Shown: positions 1 through 6,905, numbered from the stretch's first letter. The stretch is 8,199 nucleotides of DNA from Methanomassiliicoccaceae archaeon UBA72 (GCA_002509405.1 DAVO01000006.1:23061-31259), one strand, 5' to 3'. The notes: generated from the sequence alone by a model not told the origin. Numbers and translations: made by a program.

Positions 1-1392
1 GGCAACTATGAGAAACCTCCATCCAAAGAGGAAGTGCTGCAGCACTACGACGGGACCGAGGTCAAATCCTATCTCACGGACGTCTACGCCGGCAAGGTGA
101 AGACGGCCATAAAGCCCCAGTACGTGGACCTCATACCCAAGGCCGCTTCTGGGCCCGTTAGGAGCCTGCTTTCATATATAAAGGGCCGCCTGACGCTTGA
201 TGAGGCCGCCCTCATGTTCGAGCTTACCGAGCTCCTGGACAGGGATATCAAGAAGCTTTCGGGAGGAGAGCTTCAGAGGGTCGCGATGGCTGCCACCGTT
301 ATGAAGGACGCGGACGTATATTTCTTCGACGAGCCGACCTCGTACCTGGACATCTACCAGAGGATCAGGATGGCGCGCATCATCAAAGAACTCAGCGCAG
401 AAAAGGAGGTGGTCGTGATAGAACACGATCTTGCCATACTCGATTTCCTTGCCGACATCGTCAGCGTGGTATACGGTACCGAGGGGGCGTACGGCGTGTT
501 CACCCTTGCAAGACAGGTCAGGACCGCCATAAATGTATATTTGGACGGATACCTGCCCGAAGAGAACATCCGCTTCAGGGATAGGCCGATCGAGTTCTTC
601 GCCTCTCCTCCCAGAAGCGACTGGGTAACTTCCGACCTGCTTTCCTTCGAGGGTCTGGCCAAGGACTTCGGAGAGTTCACTTTGGATGTCGTCGGCGGTT
701 CCATAAAGATGGGGGAATCCGTAGGAGTCGTCGGTCCGAACGCAACCGGAAAGACCACTTTCGTAAAGATGCTGGCAGGAGAGATCTCCCCCGACGGCGG
801 CAAGATAGACGCAAAGGTCAAGGTAGCCTACAAGCCCCAGTATATCACCGGGGACTTCGACGGAACGGTAAGGGACATGCTCTACCGCAAGGACTACGAC
901 AGGGTCACGTCCAGCTTCTTCGAGGGAGAGGTGATCGAACCGCTCAGCGTCAAGTATCTTATGGATAAACAGGTCTCAAACCTTTCGGGAGGAGAGCTTC
1001 AGAGGGTGGCCATCACCATGTGCCTGCTTTCGGACGCGGACATCTACCTTTTCGACGAGCCTTCCGCCTATCTGGATTCCAACCAGAGGATGAACGCCGC
1101 AAAGACCATCCGCAGAATGATGGAGAAATCAGGGCGCAGCGGGATGATAGTCGACCACGACATCTACTTCCTGGACATGGTCTCTGATTCTATGATGGTC
1201 TTCGGCGGCGACCCGGGGCACCACGGTATCGGAGAGGGCCCCTACGACATGAGGGAAGGGATGAACAAGTTCCTGACGGCGGTGGACATCACCTTCAGAA
1301 GAGATGCCGAAAGCCACAGGCCAAGGATAAACAAGCCGGACTCCAGGCTCGACAGGGAGCAGAAGTCCAACGGAGAGTATTACTACTCCTGA
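1..1392 (+). CDS. ABCE1/Rli1 ribosome-recycling ATPase, 3' part
   Basis: This is the C-terminal 463 residues of ABCE1 (RNase L inhibitor homologue), the cytosolic twin-ATPase that splits ribosomes after termination. The frame is open from base 1, so the N-terminal iron-sulfur domain and first Walker A lie upstream of the window; the GTG at 34 is internal. Visible in order, counting window residues: first signature LSGGE (86-90), first Walker B FFDEP (108-112), H-loop in VIEHD, the hinge LDGYLPEENIRFRD, second Walker A GPNATGKTT (245-253), second LSGGE (328-332), Walker B FDEP (351-354), H-loop VDHD (384-387), and the family C-terminus with MNKFL, DITFRRD and RPRINK. The second Walker A has Ala248 where many relatives have Gly. 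The stop is TGA at 1390-1392, directly abutting the stop of the opposing antiporter gene. The assignment is very secure. Confidence 0.97.
   Translation, partial: GNYEKPPSKEEVLQHYDGTEVKSYLTDVYAGKVKTAIKPQYVDLIPKAASGPVRSLLSYIKGRLTLDEAALMFELTELLDRDIKKLSGGELQRVAMAATVMKDADVYFFDEPTSYLDIYQRIRMARIIKELSAEKEVVVIEHDLAILDFLADIVSVVYGTEGAYGVFTLARQVRTAINVYLDGYLPEENIRFRDRPIEFFASPPRSDWVTSDLLSFEGLAKDFGEFTLDVVGGSIKMGESVGVVGPNATGKTTFVKMLAGEISPDGGKIDAKVKVAYKPQYITGDFDGTVRDMLYRKDYDRVTSSFFEGEVIEPLSVKYLMDKQVSNLSGGELQRVAITMCLLSDADIYLFDEPSAYLDSNQRMNAAKTIRRMMEKSGRSGMIVDHDIYFLDMVSDSMMVFGGDPGHHGIGEGPYDMREGMNKFLTAVDITFRRDAESHRPRINKPDSRLDREQKSNGEYYYS
256..281 (+). repeat. 26-bp exact direct repeat, copy 1 (first ABC signature)
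   Basis: Bases 256-281 encode the first ABC signature motif (LSGGELQRV) and are identical, including synonymous positions, to bases 982-1007. The copies are 726 bases apart, one in each nucleotide-binding domain of Rli1. Confidence 0.9.
982..1007 (+). repeat. 26-bp exact direct repeat, copy 2 (second ABC signature)
   Basis: Bases 982-1007 encode the second ABC signature motif and match bases 256-281 at every position. The flanking sequence diverges at once, so the identity is confined to the motif. Confidence 0.9.
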
Positions 1393-2355
1393 TCAGAACA
1401 TTCCTCCGGTTAGCTGCGGGAACACCACCATCGACGCGATGTATGCCGCATACACCGAGAACAGAACGGCGCCCTCTTTCCTGTCTATCCTGTCCCTGCG
1501 CCTCACGAACACGAATACCAGCAGTGCCAGGGTTACCATTACGGGGATGTGGAACATCAGGGTCTCGTCCCTTATGGGTATGTCTGTGAATAGGGCCCCG
1601 ATCCCCAGTGCGAAGAAAGTATTGAACACGATGCTTCCGACTATGTTGCTTACCACCAGTTCGTCCTCGTGGCGGTATGCGGCCATCAGGCAGATGCATA
1701 TCTCCGGAAGCGCGGATCCGAGGGCCACGAGGATCAGGCCTATCATCAGGTCCGATGCGCCCGAAATCTCCGCGAGGCGTACGGCCCCACCGACGAACCA
1801 GTCCGCGCCGAAATAAAGAGCGGCTATCCCCACGACGATCAGAAGCAGACATAAAGCGGCGGAGGCGCCTGAATCTTCCGTTTCTTCCTCATCTTCGGTC
1901 GCCAGGGCCTCTTTTACCTTGACCCTGTATACCGAAAAAATGAAAACCAGAAGAAGTGCCAGCAATACAATTCCGTCTATGAAGCCGATAATACCGTTAA
2001 GGGAAAGCGCCAAAATCGCCAACACGGCTACCATCATGGCGGACATCTCGAACCTGATCTCGGCGAACTTGCAAGCTATCGGACTTATCACTGCGGCCAG
2101 ACCAATGGCGAGGCCGGCGTTGGCCGAGTTGCTTCCAACTATGTTTCCGATTATTATCTCCGGATTTCCGCCGCTAACGAGGGAAGTTATCGCCTCAGGC
2201 GCGGAGGAGCCTATGGCTACGATGGTGAGCCCGACTACGAAGGGGGTCACGCCCAGACGGATCGCTAGTTTCTTAGCCCCGTCTACCATCGCCTCCGAAC
2301 CGATGTAAAGCAGCACTATGCCAACGGGTATCCCCAGTAGCGCCCATTCCGCCAT
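1393..2355 (-). CDS. CaCA-family Na+/Ca2+ antiporter-like membrane protein
   Basis: This 320-residue integral membrane protein has the inverted-repeat plan of the calcium/cation antiporter family (YrbG and NCX_Mj type), normal in length, with about ten hydrophobic segments. The alpha-1 motif GSSAPE (49-54) is followed by GNIVGSNSAN (70-79); the alpha-2 motif GSALPE (213-218) is followed by NIVGSIVFN (237-245). Glu54 and Glu218 match the two ion-binding glutamates of NCX_Mj (E54, E213), Asn79 matches N81 and Asn245 stands where NCX_Mj has D240. A short acidic loop near 154-161 joins the halves. Expected role is Na+-driven Ca2+ export, though the altered residues leave the ion uncertain. The ATG at 2355 starts directly at the family N-terminus, and a TATA-like box lies 26 bases upstream. 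The gene converges with Rli1, the two stops touching with no spacer, and diverges from the PHP gene. Confidence 0.93.
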   Translation of the reverse strand: MAEWALLGIPVGIVLLYIGSEAMVDGAKKLAIRLGVTPFVVGLTIVAIGSSAPEAITSLVSGGNPEIIIGNIVGSNSANAGLAIGLAAVISPIACKFAEIRFEMSAMMVAVLAILALSLNGIIGFIDGIVLLALLLVFIFSVYRVKVKEALATEDEEETEDSGASAALCLLLIVVGIAALYFGADWFVGGAVRLAEISGASDLMIGLILVALGSALPEICICLMAAYRHEDELVVSNIVGSIVFNTFFALGIGALFTDIPIRDETLMFHIPVMVTLALLVFVFVRRRDRIDRKEGAVLFSVYAAYIASMVVFPQLTGGMF

Positions 2356-2377
2356 GTCTGTCCGAAAGCGATTTTGC

Positions 2378-2385
2378 CTATAAGC
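2378..2385 (-). promoter_or_regulatory. TATA-like box for the antiporter gene
   Basis: Read on the minus strand this is GCTTATAGG-like, centred about 26 bases upstream of the ATG at 2355. That spacing would place transcription initiation at or next to the start codon, giving a leaderless mRNA. It is a weak match and is called mainly from its spacing. Confidence 0.45.
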
Positions 2386-2436
2386 CTGTCTATTCCCGCC
2401 TCGGATCTATGTTGCTATCCCCTGTTCCGATTAACT

Positions 2437-2444
2437 CTTATATG
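2437..2444 (+). promoter_or_regulatory. TATA box for the PHP phosphoesterase gene
   Basis: CTTATATG, with its TTATAT core at 2438-2443, is centred about 26 bases before the ATG at 2467, the usual archaeal TATA-to-initiation distance. This supports the start at 2467 and a leaderless transcript. The TTG at 2374 lies upstream of this box and would not be transcribed from it. Confidence 0.65.
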
Positions 2445-2466
2445 CATGGGATATTGGGGTTTCATT

Positions 2467-3435
2467 ATGCCTGAGATGGGAAAAGCAGACACCCATGTGC
2501 ACACCGAATATTCCGGCGTGGCCAGATTGGGGATTATGAAATTCCCCGAATCCGTTTCGACCCCTTGGGACCAGGTCGAACGTGCCAGAAGGAACGGTAT
2601 GGACGTCCTCTGTATCACCGACCACGATGAGACGGTGGGTGCTTTCAAGGCGCAAGAGTACGCAAGGAAGTACGACGACATAGAGGTGGTGGTCGGCGAG
2701 GAGGTCACTACTGCCGACGGAGAGATAATCGGACTCTTCCTGAACGAGAGGGTACCTGACAATCTGTCGGTCGAAGAGACCATCGACATAATACGGTCAC
2801 AGGGCGGCCTCACGATCGCACCCCATCCCTTCAGCTTCCATGTGGCAGGGCTTCAGGAAAAGATATTCTCTCTGGACCTGGACGGCTTCGAGGTCCTCAA
2901 CGGCGGACACGTGGACTCATACTCCAACGCTTTCGCCGCCGCGGTGATGGACAAATATCCCGGAAGATGGGCTCCCATCTCGGGAAGCGACGGGCATTCG
3001 GTGCACACGGTCGGATACAACTGGACCGAATTCGAGGGCAACACCGCCGAGGACTTCAGAAGGGCAGTACTTCAGAAGAAAACAGTGCCAGCGGGTAGGC
3101 CTACCCCGGTATTCGGCGAGCTCCAGTGGAGCGCCGAGGTCGTATGGGGAGGGCAGAAGATGATGTACCGCTCCATGATACACCGTCTTCCGGATGATGA
3201 CAAAAAACCCCTGGTCAAAAAGATAAACAGCCTGACCAGACTAAAAAAGGCCACGGGGATAATCTGCGGTTTCGCCTATGTCGTCCCGCCTGCATGTTTC
3301 ATCGCGACCTGGCTCAGCACATCTTATCTCAATATCAACGCAAAAAAGATGATCAAAGGGATGGACAAAAGGCTGAACAATATCGATCGGATGCTGTCCC
3401 AGGAGCCTTCGGACATCATAAAAGTAATCAAATGA
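2467..3435 (+). CDS. PHP-domain metal-dependent phosphoesterase with C-terminal membrane segment
   Basis: This 322-residue protein has the PHP (polymerase and histidinol phosphatase) fold of the TrpH-like type (COG0613 kind), which hydrolyses phosphoesters with a two- or three-metal site. Expected metal ligands are present: H10 and H12 (HVH), H53/D54 in TDHD, E79 in GEEV, H120 in APHPF, and D175 and H177 in SDGH. The catalytic part ends near residue 220. A hydrophobic stretch at about 262-288, with a Pro-Pro in its middle, is followed by a polar, probably helical 34-residue tail, suggesting membrane anchoring. The ATG at 2467 is chosen because a TATA box sits 26 bases before it and the HxH motif normally lies near the N-terminus. 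ATG 2476 is an alternative; the in-frame TTG at 2374 adds unrelated residues. The substrate is unknown: nucleotides, oligoribonucleotides or another phosphoester are possible. Confidence 0.9.
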   Translation: MPEMGKADTHVHTEYSGVARLGIMKFPESVSTPWDQVERARRNGMDVLCITDHDETVGAFKAQEYARKYDDIEVVVGEEVTTADGEIIGLFLNERVPDNLSVEETIDIIRSQGGLTIAPHPFSFHVAGLQEKIFSLDLDGFEVLNGGHVDSYSNAFAAAVMDKYPGRWAPISGSDGHSVHTVGYNWTEFEGNTAEDFRRAVLQKKTVPAGRPTPVFGELQWSAEVVWGGQKMMYRSMIHRLPDDDKKPLVKKINSLTRLKKATGIICGFAYVVPPACFIATWLSTSYLNINAKKMIKGMDKRLNNIDRMLSQEPSDIIKVIK

Positions 3436-3439
3436 AATT

Positions 3440-3447
3440 CTTTTATC
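3440..3447 (+). promoter_or_regulatory. TATA-like box for the NIF3/YqfO-like gene
   Basis: CTTTTATC, centred about 25 bases before the GTG at 3469, fits a leaderless start. The T-rich run at 3438-3444 begins only three bases after the PHP stop and could equally help terminate the PHP transcript, so the two roles may overlap. Co-transcription with the PHP gene is also possible. Confidence 0.45.
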
Positions 3448-3468
3448 CGCCTTATACTGTATGCATGC

Positions 3469-3804
3469 GTGGAAAAAATATTCAAGATCGCCGTATACAT
3501 ACCCGAAGAATTTCTGGAAATGCTTACCGAAAAGATCAACTCCTCAATGACCCAGATCTATCCGGGATACGATATGGTCTTTTCCATGGCAAGGGTTACG
3601 GGGATGTGGAGGCCTCTTCCGGGCTCAGATCCCTACGACGGAGAGGTCGGCGTGACAAAGACCGCCGAAGAGATCAGAGTGGAGTTCGCCGTCCGGGAGG
3701 AAGACCTGGAGCGGGTTATCCGAACCATAGCCGACATTCATCCGTATGAGGAGCCGGCGATAGACGTTTTCCCGATGTACGCATGGAAAAGCGTCATTCG
3801 GTGA
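3469..3804 (+). CDS. Stand-alone NIF3/YqfO-type PII-like domain protein
   Basis: This 111-residue protein matches the PII/CutA-like ferredoxin-fold domain found inserted in some NIF3 proteins (YqfO type) and also encoded alone, as here. Recognisable landmarks are VTGMWRPLPGS (43-53), PYDGEVG (55-61) and the C-terminal HPYEEPAIDVFP (91-102). Stand-alone members are usually a little over 100 residues, so the protein is complete. It is probably a soluble oligomer that binds a small ligand or metal; no reaction has been firmly established for the family. The GTG at 3469 is chosen because it gives the family-typical opening (MEKIFKIAVYIP) and a TATA-like box lies 25 bases upstream; the nearby ATGs at 3461 and 3465 are out of frame. 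It lies 33 bases after the PHP gene, and its last 11 bases overlap the end of the opposing gene. Confidence 0.85.
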   Translation: MEKIFKIAVYIPEEFLEMLTEKINSSMTQIYPGYDMVFSMARVTGMWRPLPGSDPYDGEVGVTKTAEEIRVEFAVREEDLERVIRTIADIHPYEEPAIDVFPMYAWKSVIR

Positions 3805-4411
3805 ACTGATAGGAATAGATCGAATCGAACGTCCTCTGCAGTCTGCGGACCCTCAGGCTCTGCTTCCTGAAGAGCAGGTCTTCGTCGGATAGGATGCCTA
3901 TGATGTTGAAGCGGTCGAGCATGTCCATGGCGCCGTCGTAATCGTTTTCGACCCCCACCATGATGTCTATGAGCCTGTTCCTGCAGGGCATGAATTCCGG
4001 TATCTTGCCCTCCTTACCCAATATCTGGGGAAGTATTACCGGAACTGTGTCCAGGTTCCTCAGGCACATCTCCTTTGCTTTGCAAACATCGTCTTTTTCA
4101 AAAAGTGCCAGTATATATTCTTCGATTATACGGAAACGTTCGGCGGGAGTAAAGTTCTGGGTCTCTGCGAGCTCTCCGAGGGTTATGGCCGCAGAGCTGT
4201 TGCCCTCCGCGTTGGCCCTGGACATCATATCCGCGACCATGGCCGCCTTGGACGAGGTATCGGCCCCCTCCACATATCTGGACAGACGGTTCTTGTCCCT
4301 CTCGTCAAGGGACTCGTACCACTTGGACAGTTTGACGGCGGATATCTCCTTGGGAACGTCCTTCCTGAAAATCATAGGGTCGTAATCGGCCGGCCCGTAT
4401 AAATCATTCAT
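3794..4411 (-). CDS. Unrecognised helical protein coupled to the CDF transporter
   Basis: I do not recognise this 205-residue protein. It has no signal peptide or membrane segment and looks soluble and almost wholly helical. A proline-containing N-terminus (1-25) leads into a charged segment, LDERDKNRLSRYVEGADTSS, then paired helices from about 55 to 180 that could be TPR-like, then a basic helix with RVRRLQRTFD and an aromatic end (SIYSYQF). Coding status is supported by gene context: its ATG overlaps the CDF stop by eight bases (ATGAATGA on the minus strand), a normal archaeal translational-coupling arrangement, and the frame shows coherent amphipathic helices. It has no promoter of its own that I can see, so it is probably made from the CDF transcript. 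Its 3' end overlaps the NIF3/YqfO-like gene by 11 bases. An adaptor or regulatory role is conceivable, but nothing in the sequence proves it. Confidence 0.8.
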   Translation of the reverse strand: MNDLYGPADYDPMIFRKDVPKEISAVKLSKWYESLDERDKNRLSRYVEGADTSSKAAMVADMMSRANAEGNSSAAITLGELAETQNFTPAERFRIIEEYILALFEKDDVCKAKEMCLRNLDTVPVILPQILGKEGKIPEFMPCRNRLIDIMVGVENDYDGAMDMLDRFNIIGILSDEDLLFRKQSLRVRRLQRTFDSIYSYQFTE

Positions 4412-5420
4412 CCTGGAGGGAATGCTGCTTTTTCTGCACCATGTTATCTTCGTCCCACTCGACCTTGGAGATAAATTTCGATGCGCGCATCTCGCAATCC
4501 CTGTTGCAAAGCCTGCACGAGTAGTCTCTGCACGGTTCCGCCTTGACCGTGAGCTCTATGCAGTCGCCGAACCTATCCATGATGCATCCTTCCAGCTCAT
4601 GGGTCTCGTCCTCTATCTGCCCCACGGTCATCTCCTTCGGGAAGGTGGCATGGAGCTCCACCACATATCTGGTTCCGAACTTCATCACTCTGAGGGCATG
4701 GATGTCTATCCAGTCGTCATGCCTGTGTTCCCTCAGGCAGTCCACGATCTTGTTGACCGTCTCCTCTTCGGCACGCTCCATCACGGTGTCGATGCAACCT
4801 TTCAGGACCCTTGCCCCCGTTGTCATGATAAAGGCTCCGAAGAGTATGGCCATGACCGGGTCGAGCCATGCGACGTTGTAACCGAAACGCATTCCGACGA
4901 AAACCACCACGAGGCCCGCGATTATGCCCATGGAATCAAGGGTGTCCGTGCAGAGGTGTTTGCCGCTGGCCTCCAGGGCCTGTGAGCGGTTCCTCCTGCC
5001 TATCCTTATGGCCGTCCTGCCCACGGCCAGGTTCACAAGGGCGGCGGCGAATATGATTATGAGGCCGTAATCCAGCTGCTGCAACGGCTTGGGGTTGTAA
5101 AGGGATTCCACCGCCGAGAATATGATGATAAGCCCCGCTCCCAGGATCATCATGCCTTCGAATGCGGCAGATACCACCTCCACGCGTCCGTGTCCGAAAG
5201 GATGGTCTTTGTCGGCCGGCTTGGGCGAGAGGAATAGCGCATAGAGGCCCGCTATCCCCGCTATGATGTTGACGATGCTTTCCATAGCATCGGTGAATAT
5301 GGCCACCGAGTTCGTCATGAAATATGCCACGAACTTTGTGACCATCAGGATGGCGCCGACTGTTACAACCACCACCTGGAAGCGGAAGTTCTCCCTGGAC
5401 TCGGAGATTCTGTCGGCCAT
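4404..5420 (-). CDS. Cation diffusion facilitator (CDF) metal efflux transporter
   Basis: This 338-residue protein of the CDF family (COG0053, FieF/YiiP-like) would export a divalent metal such as Zn2+, Fe2+ or Mn2+ in exchange for protons. About six membrane segments are followed by a cytoplasmic metal-sensing domain. TM2 carries FTDAMESIVN (D44, E47, S48). The loop motif PADKDHPFGHGR supplies D70, H73 and H77, matching YiiP site B. TM5 carries H155 and D159 in HLCTD, matching YiiP H153 and D157. The residue matching YiiP D49 is Ser48, so the transport site differs from classical zinc exporters. The cytoplasmic domain ends in an unusual tail with C297, C302, C305 and C309. The ATG at 5420 is preferred over the in-frame ATG at 5465 because a strong TATATATA box lies 25 bases upstream of it; the earlier start would lie upstream of that box. 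Confidence 0.94.
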   Translation of the reverse strand: MADRISESRENFRFQVVVVTVGAILMVTKFVAYFMTNSVAIFTDAMESIVNIIAGIAGLYALFLSPKPADKDHPFGHGRVEVVSAAFEGMMILGAGLIIIFSAVESLYNPKPLQQLDYGLIIIFAAALVNLAVGRTAIRIGRRNRSQALEASGKHLCTDTLDSMGIIAGLVVVFVGMRFGYNVAWLDPVMAILFGAFIMTTGARVLKGCIDTVMERAEEETVNKIVDCLREHRHDDWIDIHALRVMKFGTRYVVELHATFPKEMTVGQIEDETHELEGCIMDRFGDCIELTVKAEPCRDYSCRLCNRDCEMRASKFISKVEWDEDNMVQKKQHSLQDE

Positions 5421-5439
5421 GGACCACCGAGCGAAAACG

Positions 5440-5450
5440 CTATATATAGG
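5440..5450 (-). promoter_or_regulatory. Strong TATA box for the CDF transporter gene
   Basis: The minus strand reads CCTATATATAGC here. This is the clearest TATA box in the window, centred 25 bases upstream of the ATG at 5420, so a leaderless transcript covering the CDF gene and the coupled helical-protein gene is likely. It sits in the 57-base gap after the MFS gene, so the operon can be transcribed independently of that pump. Confidence 0.75.
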
Positions 5451-5477
5451 TATTTCCCAAGACATTTCGAGTTAGGC

Positions 5478-6884
5478 TCAATTAACTTTCAAAAAACCGG
5501 CCCTCCCTTTTGCCGGAGCGCCCCTGAACCAAGACACCAGCATCGCCAAGAGGCACATGACGGCCGATACGGCGAAAGATACCCGTATTACGGTGATGAA
5601 ATTCCCGTACGTGGATGGATTGAGCGTATCGAGGCTTCCCATTATCACGGAGATCACGAGCATCGCTATTCCCATCGAAGCCATCATACCGGTCTGCCTC
5701 ACCACCGCCACCATTGCTGAGGCCGCTCCGCGGTCGACGGGCGATACAGAAGACATTATCGCCGTGGTGTTGGGGGCGTTGAACACCGCATTGCCCAGAC
5801 CGAAGAATAGAAGGGCGACTATCACAAGCGCGAGGTTGAGCTCCATCGGCAGGGCCATCATCAGAAGGATGCCCGCTCCGCTGATGGCCACGCCAAGGGT
5901 GGGCAGCAGCCTTTTGTCCCCGACCCTGTCGTACAGCTTCCCGAAATATGCGGTCAGGGACGTCTGGACCAGCGGCTGGGAGAACATGACCAGGCCCGCC
6001 TCGGCGGATGTCAGGGCCCCGATGGTCTGAAGATATATGGCCACGAAGAATGCGACTGCGTAGTTGGCAGAGTTGACCATGAAAGATGCCAGGCAGGAAC
6101 GCGAGAAGAGCCTGTTGGAGAATATACGTATATCCAGGACCGGCTCCTCCGCGCGCCTCTCGTATCTGACGAAGATCCAGAGCACCAGCAGCCCTGTTGC
6201 CATTGAGCAGACCGCCATGGTTTTAGGCATGTTGATCAGCCCCGCCATGGTCAGCGTCACGGCCGCGGCATAAAGCAGGGTGCCCCTGAGGTCGAAGGTC
6301 TTTCCGTAGCGGACGTTGTTGTTGGGCCTCACCGCCCATATTGCGAGAAGCGCGACGGCCGCCAGGGGTATCGTCACAAGGAAGACGGCCCTCCAGCCCA
6401 TGATATCGTTTATGAGCCCTCCGACCACCGGGCCCATCGCCGCCCCGAGATATACGCTGGCCGTGTTCAGGCCTATGGCGGCGCCCCTCTCCGACGGCCC
6501 GAATGCATCGGTCAGCATTGAGATGGCCGTTCCCGCCATTGCTGCAGCGGCCATTCCCATGACCGCCCTCAGAGCGAGCAGCATCTCGAAAGAAACCGAG
6601 AAGTAGGAAACCAGGGACGCCACCGTGTAAAGGGCCAGACCAAAGATGAAAAACACCTTTCTCCCGTATATGTCGGCCATCTTGGCGATGGGGACCATGA
6701 ACACCACCGAAGAGAGCAGGAATATCGTGTTCACATAGGCTAGGGCGTGCGACCCCAGCCCGAATTCCGCGCCGATGCTGACCAGGCTCAGGTTCATCAT
6801 CGTCCCGGTAAGAGGTGTGATGGCCGAAGCTGTGCACGATGCCAACAGCAAGGTCCTCTTCTGAGACTTCGACATCTCCTCCAT
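5478..6884 (-). CDS. MFS multidrug-type efflux transporter (DHA2-like)
   Basis: This 468-residue major facilitator superfamily protein has about 14 hydrophobic segments, the size and layout of the DHA2 (EmrB/QacA-like) drug:H+ antiporters. Landmarks are motif A in the TM2-TM3 loop (ADIYGRK, 70-76), the conserved arginine of TM4 (LRAVMG, R106), and motif C in TM5 (GAAMGPVVGG, 147-156), typical of exporters. TM1 reads PLTGTMMNLSL where relatives usually have LDxTIVNVAL, so the usual acidic residue is absent. Starts at 6884 and 6920 are both ATG. I prefer 6884 because a TATA-like box lies 26 bases before it, while the 6920 start would sit too close to the nearest upstream box. The 7064 start would run through the neighbouring cobO-like coding region and is rejected. 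A T6 run on this strand at 5491-5496, just before the stop, could aid termination. The substrate cannot be read from sequence. Confidence 0.92.
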   Translation of the reverse strand: MEEMSKSQKRTLLLASCTASAITPLTGTMMNLSLVSIGAEFGLGSHALAYVNTIFLLSSVVFMVPIAKMADIYGRKVFFIFGLALYTVASLVSYFSVSFEMLLALRAVMGMAAAAMAGTAISMLTDAFGPSERGAAIGLNTASVYLGAAMGPVVGGLINDIMGWRAVFLVTIPLAAVALLAIWAVRPNNNVRYGKTFDLRGTLLYAAAVTLTMAGLINMPKTMAVCSMATGLLVLWIFVRYERRAEEPVLDIRIFSNRLFSRSCLASFMVNSANYAVAFFVAIYLQTIGALTSAEAGLVMFSQPLVQTSLTAYFGKLYDRVGDKRLLPTLGVAISGAGILLMMALPMELNLALVIVALLFFGLGNAVFNAPNTTAIMSSVSPVDRGAASAMVAVVRQTGMMASMGIAMLVISVIMGSLDTLNPSTYGNFITVIRVSFAVSAVMCLLAMLVSWFRGAPAKGRAGFLKVN

Positions 6885-6905
6885 GAATACGCTCGATTGC
6901 ACAGC

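Noticed and set aside
354..821. 155-codon minus-strand open frame inside Rli1
   Set aside because: It is antisense to well-conserved ABC ATPase coding sequence; the Ser/Thr/Pro-rich translation resembles no protein family.
1295..1852. 185-codon minus-strand open frame across the Rli1/antiporter junction
   Set aside because: It overlaps two secure genes in another frame and reads as low-complexity Arg/Gly-rich sequence without domain features.
2374..2466. N-terminal extension of the PHP protein from TTG 2374
   Set aside because: The added 31 residues do not resemble the family and lie over the promoter; the TATA box at 2438-2443 places initiation at the ATG at 2467.
2356..2466. Possible small RNA, tRNA or riboswitch in the largest gap
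   Set aside because: I see no cloverleaf, conserved motif or stable hairpin. Two opposing TATA-like boxes account for the space.
5491..5496. T6 run on the minus strand as a terminator for the MFS gene
   Set aside because: It is inside the last codons (Lys/Phe-type codons) and has no supporting hairpin. It is mentioned in the gene entry but is too weak to call as a feature.
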